Part shown: positions 50,544 to 64,000 of the stretch, piece after piece
How positions within the stretch are numbered: position 1 is the first letter of the stretch
Layout of the letters: each line of letters begins with the position of its first letter
Assembly: GCF_000063605.1 (NCBI RefSeq)
Contig: NC_009497.1
Coordinates: 558,001 to 622,000, forward strand
DNA: 64,000 nucleotides
Source: Mycoplasmopsis agalactiae PG2
GTDB lineage: Bacteria; Bacillota_I; Bacilli_A; Mycoplasmatales; Metamycoplasmataceae
Direction: 5' to 3'
The notes under the pieces: generated by a model
Databases searched by the model: none
What the model saw: only the letters and a program-made list of their open reading frames with translations
What the model was told of the DNA's origin: nothing
Position numbers and translations under genes: made by a program

Positions 50544-51293
50544 TTAGATTCCTTTCGTTAATACAACACCTTTGCCATTTTTAATTAAAACTGTGTGCTC
50601 ATAGTGAGCAGCATTTAATCCGCTTGCACTAACAACAGTTCATTTATCTTTTTTGACATACACTCGATTTGACTTTTGCAAGATCATAGGTTCAATACAA
50701 ATGACCATATTATCTTTTAATAATATGCCAGTTCCTTTTTTGCCTTCATTTGGTATATAAGGATCTTCGTGCAATTCCTTGCCAATGCCATGGCCTGTGT
50801 ACTCTTTTGGTGTGTATAAATTATTATTTTTAATTACTTCGCCGATAGCATAACTAATATCACCAACTCTAGCGCCAGGTTTAATTGCAGCTAAGCCTGC
50901 TTCAAAAGCTAATTTGGCTACCTCAATAATTTTGCTATCACTTTCAGTAATTTTGCCAACGCCTTTAGTAAAAGCGCTGTCACTTTTGTATCCGTGATAA
51001 TCGCATCCTAAGTCAATTTTGACAATATCGCCATCTTTAATCACATAATTAGAAGGGATACCATGGATAAGTTCATCATTAACAGAGATGCAGGCTGTAG
51101 CTGGAAAGCCATACAAGCCTTTAAAAGCTGGTTTTGCACCTCTTTTGATTATTTCATTAAAAGCATGACGATCTAATTCTTTTAATGAAATTCCTGGTCT
51201 TACAAGGTCATATAAAACTGCTTTGACCTCTGCCAGGATTTGGCAACTTTTAGAAATTAATTCAATCTCACGAGCACTCTTGATTGATACCAT
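50544..51293 (-). CDS. map: Methionine aminopeptidase type I, 249 aa
   Basis: Removes the initiator Met. ATG 51293. Metal ligands of the pita-bread fold are visible: Asp in KIDLGCDYHGYKSDSAFT (two), His in GHGIGKELHEDP, Glu in ICIEPM and Glu in HYEHTVLI. A UGA Trp (KDKWTVVSASG) splits the frame. Its position between adk and infA is the usual one in Firmicutes. Confidence 0.96.
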
Positions 51294-51334
51294 ATTAATT
51301 CCTACTTTACTTTTAATAATAATTTGATTTAAGT

Positions 51335-51985
51335 TTATTTTGTTAATGAACTAACAATTAAGTCAGCTAATACTTTTGGATCACTATCAGCATCAAAAAC
51401 ATGAATTTTGTTTTTATAATGCTCTAATAATGGGCCAGTTTGTTCTTTATAAACTTTAAGTCTATTTTTAATTGATTCAGGTGAATCATCTTTACGTGTG
51501 ATTAGTTCAGTGCCACATTTATCGCAAATATTGCCTTTGCTTGAAGGCATAAAATCGATGTGAAAGCCAGCTTTACAATTTGGACAAAAACGGCGCCCTG
51601 ATAATCTTTTTAATATTAGATCCTCATTAGCACGAAGCTCGATTACTTCGTATTTAAAATAAGGAAGACTATCCAAAAACTCAACTTGCATAAGTGTACG
51701 TGGATAGCCATCTAAGATAACAATTTTACCAGATTTATTGTAATTTTCTAAAGCTTTAGCAACTATTTCATTAGTAATATCATCAGGTACATAACCGCCT
51801 GATTCAACTATTGAAGAAATCTTTTTACCTAGCTCGCTGGCTGAAGCTATTTCAGCTCTAAAAATGTTTCCTGTTGATAAATGAACTAGCCCATATTCTT
51901 TAGCAATGATTGACGCAACTGTGCCTTTACCAACCCCAGGAGGCCCCATAAAAACTAAATTATTTATATTTTTTGCTTCTATCAT
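51335..51985 (-). CDS. adk: Adenylate kinase, 216 aa
   Basis: Catalyses ATP + AMP = 2 ADP. ATG 51985 lies within the last codons of secY (overlap seven bases). P-loop GPPGVGKGT (about 14-22), AMP site STGNIFRAE, DGYPRT, and a lid with four Cys (FCPNCKAGF and CDKCGTE) for structural zinc, as in Gram-positive long-type enzymes. No internal UGA. Confidence 0.96.
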   Translation of the reverse strand: MIEAKNINNLVFMGPPGVGKGTVASIIAKEYGLVHLSTGNIFRAEIASASELGKKISSIVESGGYVPDDITNEIVAKALENYNKSGKIVILDGYPRTLMQVEFLDSLPYFKYEVIELRANEDLILKRLSGRRFCPNCKAGFHIDFMPSSKGNICDKCGTELITRKDDSPESIKNRLKVYKEQTGPLLEHYKNKIHVFDADSDPKVLADLIVSSLTK

Positions 51986-53460
51986 AATAAACCATCCTCA
52001 GTTTTAGGTAAATTGCCTTTGCTTGGCTTGCTTTCGGCTTCATTATCAAAAGCACCAGTGTAGCTAAGTGTTTTAGATTCAGCAATGTTTTCTGAAACAA
52101 TTCTTGATATTCTTTTTTGTTTTGAAAGCTGGCTTGATTTAATTCTTGCTTTGAACTGATCAATTGTTTCGATTGAAACTGATACTAAAATCATCATACC
52201 TGTGCCACCAAAAGCCATCGCAGCTGGAATAGCTAGTGCTATAACCATTAAATATTGGAATGAAACTAAGATAACTAAGTAAAAAGCACTAAAGGTTGAA
52301 AGTCTCATTACTACACTAATTAAATAATCTTCAGTTTGCTCGCCAGGTTGAATGCCAGGAATAAAGGTTGAATTTTTTGTAAAGTCTTCAGCTATTCTAT
52401 CAACACGTGATTGTTGTAAGCCCATAATAAAGGTGAAAAAGAATGTAAATATAACTAATAAGCTTAAACCAAGTGGCTTTGAAAAGTCCATATTTTCTCT
52501 AATTCAGATAGCTGCTGTGTTAGTATTAGGCAATATACGGGCAATTAATATCGGCAATGAAACAAACATTGAGGCAAAAATAATTGGCATAACTCCAGCA
52601 GGATTTAGCTTTATAGGAAGCTTACCCATATCTTTTACACTTTTGCTTCTACCAGCTCCTATTTGTTGAATTGGGATATGTCTTTCTGCTAAATAAACCA
52701 TTATGATGACAAATAAAAGTGCTAAATAAACAAATAAATATGTTAAGAATTTTAAAACACCTACAACAATTGCTGAGCTTTCAGTATCACTTACATAAAC
52801 ACCTCATGCAGTTTGAAACTGATTTGGTAACTGAAATGCTATACCAACAAAAATAATTAAACTAGTACCATTTCCAATTCCTTTGTTTGTAATTTGTTCA
52901 GCTATAAATAGTGAAAATAATGATCCACCAATTAAAATAAAAGGAAGCAAAAAGTAAGTAACTAAATTTTTATTTAAGCCATAAGGATCAATTCTAATAA
53001 AAGGGTTGTCACCACTACTTAAGGCTATAGTAAGCATAAATGACTGTGGAAAAGCAATAAAAAGCGTTAAAACCCTGGTGATTATATTAATTTTCCGTCT
53101 GCCTTCAGGCCCTGATTGGGACAGTTTTTGCATTGCTGGAAAGGCTTTGGTTTGTAATAATGACATAATCAAGGAAGCGTTAATAAATGGACTTATTCCT
53201 AATGCAACTAGTGAAAATTGTCTAAGTCCACCGCCACCAATAAGGTTTAATGTACTAAGAAATGTATCATTGTCAATTGAATTATTAATATTACTAAAGG
53301 TAACAAAAGGAGATTTGACTGTAGTCATAATTAAATAAATAGCTAAAAGTGCAGCAGTATAAAGAAACTTTTTAGTAATTTCTTTTGTACTTCATCACTC
53401 ATTTCACTTCTTGCCAAATTTATAGAAAAATTCGCGAATTTTTAGCCCAGAATTTTTCAT
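51979..53460 (-). CDS. secY: Protein translocase subunit SecY, 493 aa
   Basis: Pore of the Sec translocon. ATG 53460 behind AAAGGAGGC. Ten membrane segments. SecY signatures: GISPFINASLIMSLLQ, SQSGPEGRRKINIITR, NKGIGNGTSLIIF, RHIPIQQIGAG and LNPAGVMPIIFASM. The hydrophilic C-terminal tail is longer than usual (about 50 residues). The last sense codon is UGA (Trp), immediately followed by TAG, so the standard code would end it one codon early. First gene of its operon here; rplO, often directly upstream, is absent and the rRNA operon lies there instead. Confidence 0.95.
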
Positions 53461-53722
53461 ATGCCTCCTTTTTTTAGCCCTTAAAACTATAGTCAATATT
53501 ACTTATATAAAATATATGTAATATTATAATGAATTTAGTTAAAAAATAAAGTCTTTTTACTGCTGCTTTATGCAAAAAATGATGTCTTCTAAAACAAAAT
53601 TAGCTTTGCTAATTTATAAAAAATTAATGTTAGCAAAATTTACTTCTAAGGCTGTTTTATAGCGCTATAGGGCAAAATTTTTGTACGTTCTCTTATCCTT
53701 ATTTTCTAAAATTTTTAAAGAA
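53461..53722. other. Intergenic region between secY and the rRNA terminator
   Basis: No gene seen in 262 bases. It contains a minus-strand TATAAT near 53523-53530 as a possible secY promoter. A perfect 8-base hairpin AAATTAGC/GCTAATTT lies at 53597-53615, and a TGTTTTATAG-containing stretch near 53652 resembles one near 1656. Confidence 0.4.
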
Positions 53723-53746
53723 AATAAAAAAAGTGCCTGCGCACTA
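53723..53746 (-). terminator. Terminator of rRNA operon copy A
   Basis: AGTGC-GCAG-GCACT hairpin followed by T7 on the minus strand. Identical in copy B at 58725-58748. Confidence 0.8.
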
Positions 53747-53755
53747 ATATATTCT

Positions 53756-53800
53756 CTGAAAACTGAATAGTAATTTATATAATTCATTGAAATGTCTTAA
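53756..53800 (-). other. 23S processing stem, 3' arm, copy A
   Basis: CTGAAAACTGAATAGTAA and TTCATTGAAATGTCTTAA (53783-53800) are complementary to sequences on the 5' side (near 56845-56863 and 56737-56754). They form the long helix that RNase III-type enzymes cut. The same exists in copy B. Confidence 0.6.
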
Positions 53801-53810
53801 TCAACATCTC

Positions 53811-56701
<2,891 letters not shown>

Positions 56702-57008
56702 TATTTTCCTATTGTTGTTAGTTTTAGATGTGTATTTTAAGACATTTCAATGAATCATATTATTAATATGACTTACTCGATGAATCAAAACAAATTAACC
56801 ATTAATTTGATTTTTGATGTCGTTGTAAATATCGAAAAATATTTTACTATTCAGTTTTCAAAGAACATATGAGAGAAATGTTCTCTCAAAACTAGATATA
56901 TAGCTTTTGACCTATTAATAAAAGCCATGACAATATTAAATAAAACAAGTCTATTGATTTTGGTTATAAGTCTTTTTTATAGTATTAAAAGACAAGTGTA
57001 CTCCGTAG
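56702..57008 (-). other. 16S-23S spacer, copy A
   Basis: About 307 bases without a tRNA gene. Contains boxA-like TGTTCTTTGAAAACT as in Firmicute rRNA leaders, a GAGAGAACAT hairpin, and one arm each of the 16S and 23S processing stems. Differs from copy B at 56764 and 56948. Confidence 0.7.
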
Positions 57009-58522
<1,514 letters not shown>

Positions 58523-58593
58523 ATTGACTGTCATGTTTATATATATCTAGTTTTCAAAGAACATTTTTTAACCTTCAAAAAGGTTGCCCATTT

Positions 58594-58599
58594 ATTATA
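58594..58599 (-). promoter_or_regulatory. -10 box of rRNA operon copy A
   Basis: Minus-strand TATAAT followed by AAATGGGCAACC, the same core as in copy B. The sequence upstream of it (58602-58724) is unique to this copy. Confidence 0.6.
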
Positions 58600-58601
58600 C
58601 A

Positions 58602-58724
58602 TTAACATTTATTTTTTATAAATATTTTTAAATATTTTTTTATGTAACTAAAAACAAATATTATGTAGCTTTTTCAGAGAGTTTTTTTATTATGTAAATG
58701 AAGACAAAAAAAGTCTTATTTGCT
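58602..58724. other. Unique linker between the two rRNA units
   Basis: AT-rich, no gene. It contains AAGAC/GTCTT (58701-58717) as a small hairpin and would hold the -35 region of copy A. Confidence 0.5.
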
Positions 58725-58748
58725 AATAAAAAAAGTGCCTGCGCACTA
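58725..58748 (-). terminator. Terminator of rRNA operon copy B
   Basis: Same hairpin and T7 run as at 53723-53746. It suggests the two operons are separate transcription units. Confidence 0.8.
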
Positions 58749-58812
58749 ATATATTCTCTGAAAACTGAATAGTAATTTATATAATTCATTGAAATGTCTT
58801 AATCAACATCTC

Positions 58813-61703
<2,891 letters not shown>

Positions 61704-62010
61704 TATTTTCCTATTGTTGTTAGTTTTAGATGTGTATTTTAAGACATTTCAATGAATCATATTATCAATATGACTTACTCGATGAATCAAAACAAATTAA
61801 CCATTAATTTGATTTTTGATGTCGTTGTAAATATCGAAAAATATTTTACTATTCAGTTTTCAAAGAACATATGAGAGAAATGTTCTCTCAAAACTAGATA
61901 TATAGCTTTTGACCTATTAATAAAAGCCATGACAATATTAAATAAAACAGGTCTATTGATTTTGGTTATAAGTCTTTTTTATAGTATTAAAAGACAAGTG
62001 TACTCCGTAG
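61704..62010 (-). other. 16S-23S spacer, copy B
   Basis: Same structure as in copy A; no tRNA. Single-base differences at 61766 and 61950. AAAACTAGATATATA at 61890-61904 pairs with 63542-63556 to form the 16S processing stem. Confidence 0.7.
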
Positions 62011-63524
<1,514 letters not shown>

Positions 63525-63858
63525 ATTGACTGTCATGTTTATATATATCTAGTTTTCAAAGAACATTTTTTAACCTTCAAAAAGGTTGCCTATTTATTAT
63601 ACACATAATTAAGTTTTTTGAAATATTTTTTTTAAAAAATATTTTAAGCATAGTATAAGTGTAGTTAATTAATAACGCGCTCAAAAACGCGTTAAAAATA
63701 ATATACACTAATTGAAATAAAAACCAAATAAAAAAGCTAATAATTTTGCAACTTTTAAATAAATAAACTTAATTGATGCTAAAGCAATTAATTTACTCTA
63801 AAATTTTTATATATTATTTAATTATTTAATAGATAAAAATGTCTACTGAGAGGCTAAA
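63525..63858. promoter_or_regulatory. rRNA leader/promoter region and gap before the phosphatase gene
   Basis: No gene. Minus-strand TATAAT at 63596-63601 with TTTCAA-like -35 about 17 bases upstream, and boxA-like TGTTCTTTGAAAACT in the leader (complement near 63551-63565). Further right, the GC-rich hairpin AACGCG/CGCGTT at 63674-63693 stands out in the AT-rich gap. GAGAGG precedes ATG 63859. Confidence 0.55.
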
Positions 63859-64000
63859 ATGAAAAAAATAATAGTTTCAAGACATGGTGTAAAATATCCT
63901 TTTGAATTTGAAAGCAAATTTAAAAAAATTTTTGACAAAGATATTCTTAAATGACAATTTGATCCAGAGCTAAGTACACACTTGAGTAATAAGGGTGCTT
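63859..64000 (+). CDS. Histidine-type phosphatase, N-terminal fragment
   Basis: ATG 63859 behind GAGAGGC; 47 codons visible before the window ends. IIVSRHGVKYPFEFE carries the RHG motif of the histidine phosphatase superfamily in the SRHGVRxP form of branch 2 (acid phosphatase/glucose-1-phosphatase). LSTHLSNKGA resembles the following LTxxG segment. The catalytic HD near the C-terminus is outside the window. No signal peptide, unlike periplasmic members. A UGA Trp is at residue 32. Confidence 0.65.

Noticed and set aside
52504-53338. Plus-strand frames opposite secY
   Set aside because: Antisense shadows of a clear SecY protein.

Overview
The window reads as a mollicute chromosome of the Mycoplasmopsis (Mycoplasma) bovis/agalactiae type. 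It is very AT-rich, UGA is read as tryptophan throughout (nearly every real gene is cut into pieces under the standard code), lipoproteins carry the SAKC/SASC-type lipobox, and there are no cell-wall genes. All gene limits below are given with UGA = Trp. Species assignment within the group is inference.

Layout. 1-3210: minus-strand SF1-type helicase (cut by the window edge), a small membrane protein and an APH/choline-kinase-like protein. 3288-10041: plus-strand lepA, a protein made of two fused kinase domains, a nitroreductase, an alpha/beta hydrolase broken by a stop codon, and a processive family-2 glycosyltransferase (gsmA-like) carrying an out-of-frame G8 tract. 10112-14685: minus-strand argS, AEC-type permease, lactate/malate-type dehydrogenase and a free-standing lipoyl domain. 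14993-18102: pta-ackA plus a membrane protein (acetate/ATP production). 18169-20406: M23-peptidase-like lipoprotein broken by a stop. 20672-27814: MFS transporter, HAD phosphatase, nfo, acidic-tailed membrane protein, CXXC-less thioredoxin-like protein and uvrC (DNA repair). 28516-37842: an operon for a lipoprotein ABC importer with a surface nuclease (binding lipoprotein, SNase lipoprotein, ATPase with a long internal insertion, two permeases, small membrane protein, lipoprotein), best read as nucleic-acid degradation coupled to uptake. 37921-40125: obg and a HAD phosphatase on minus. 40411-43115: deoD-deoA-deoC nucleoside catabolism, converging on tpiA, which takes part in the same triose pool. 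44097-45149: lipoprotein. 45206-53460: minus-strand block secY-adk-map-infA-rpmJ-rpsM-rpsK-rpoA-rplQ, a terminator, then the ECF vitamin-transporter core ecfA1-ecfA2-ecfT. 53723-63606: two 16S-23S rRNA operons in direct tandem at a period of exactly 5002 bases, each with its own promoter and terminator, without tRNA in the spacer and without 5S. 63859-end: start of a histidine-type phosphatase.

Together the genes describe a parasite that scavenges nucleosides and probably nucleic acids (nuclease-ABC operon, deo operon), makes ATP by substrate-level phosphorylation (pta-ackA, dehydrogenase, tpiA), imports vitamins through ECF, and can vary its surface (lipoproteins, phase-variable polysaccharide synthase). 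No undescribed system is obvious. The most noteworthy items are the G8 switch, two nonsense-disrupted surface/lipid-related genes, the duplicated kinase family around lepA, a hairpin over the permease ribosome-binding site, paired inverted repeats in the acetate-metabolism promoters, and sequence differences between the two 16S copies.
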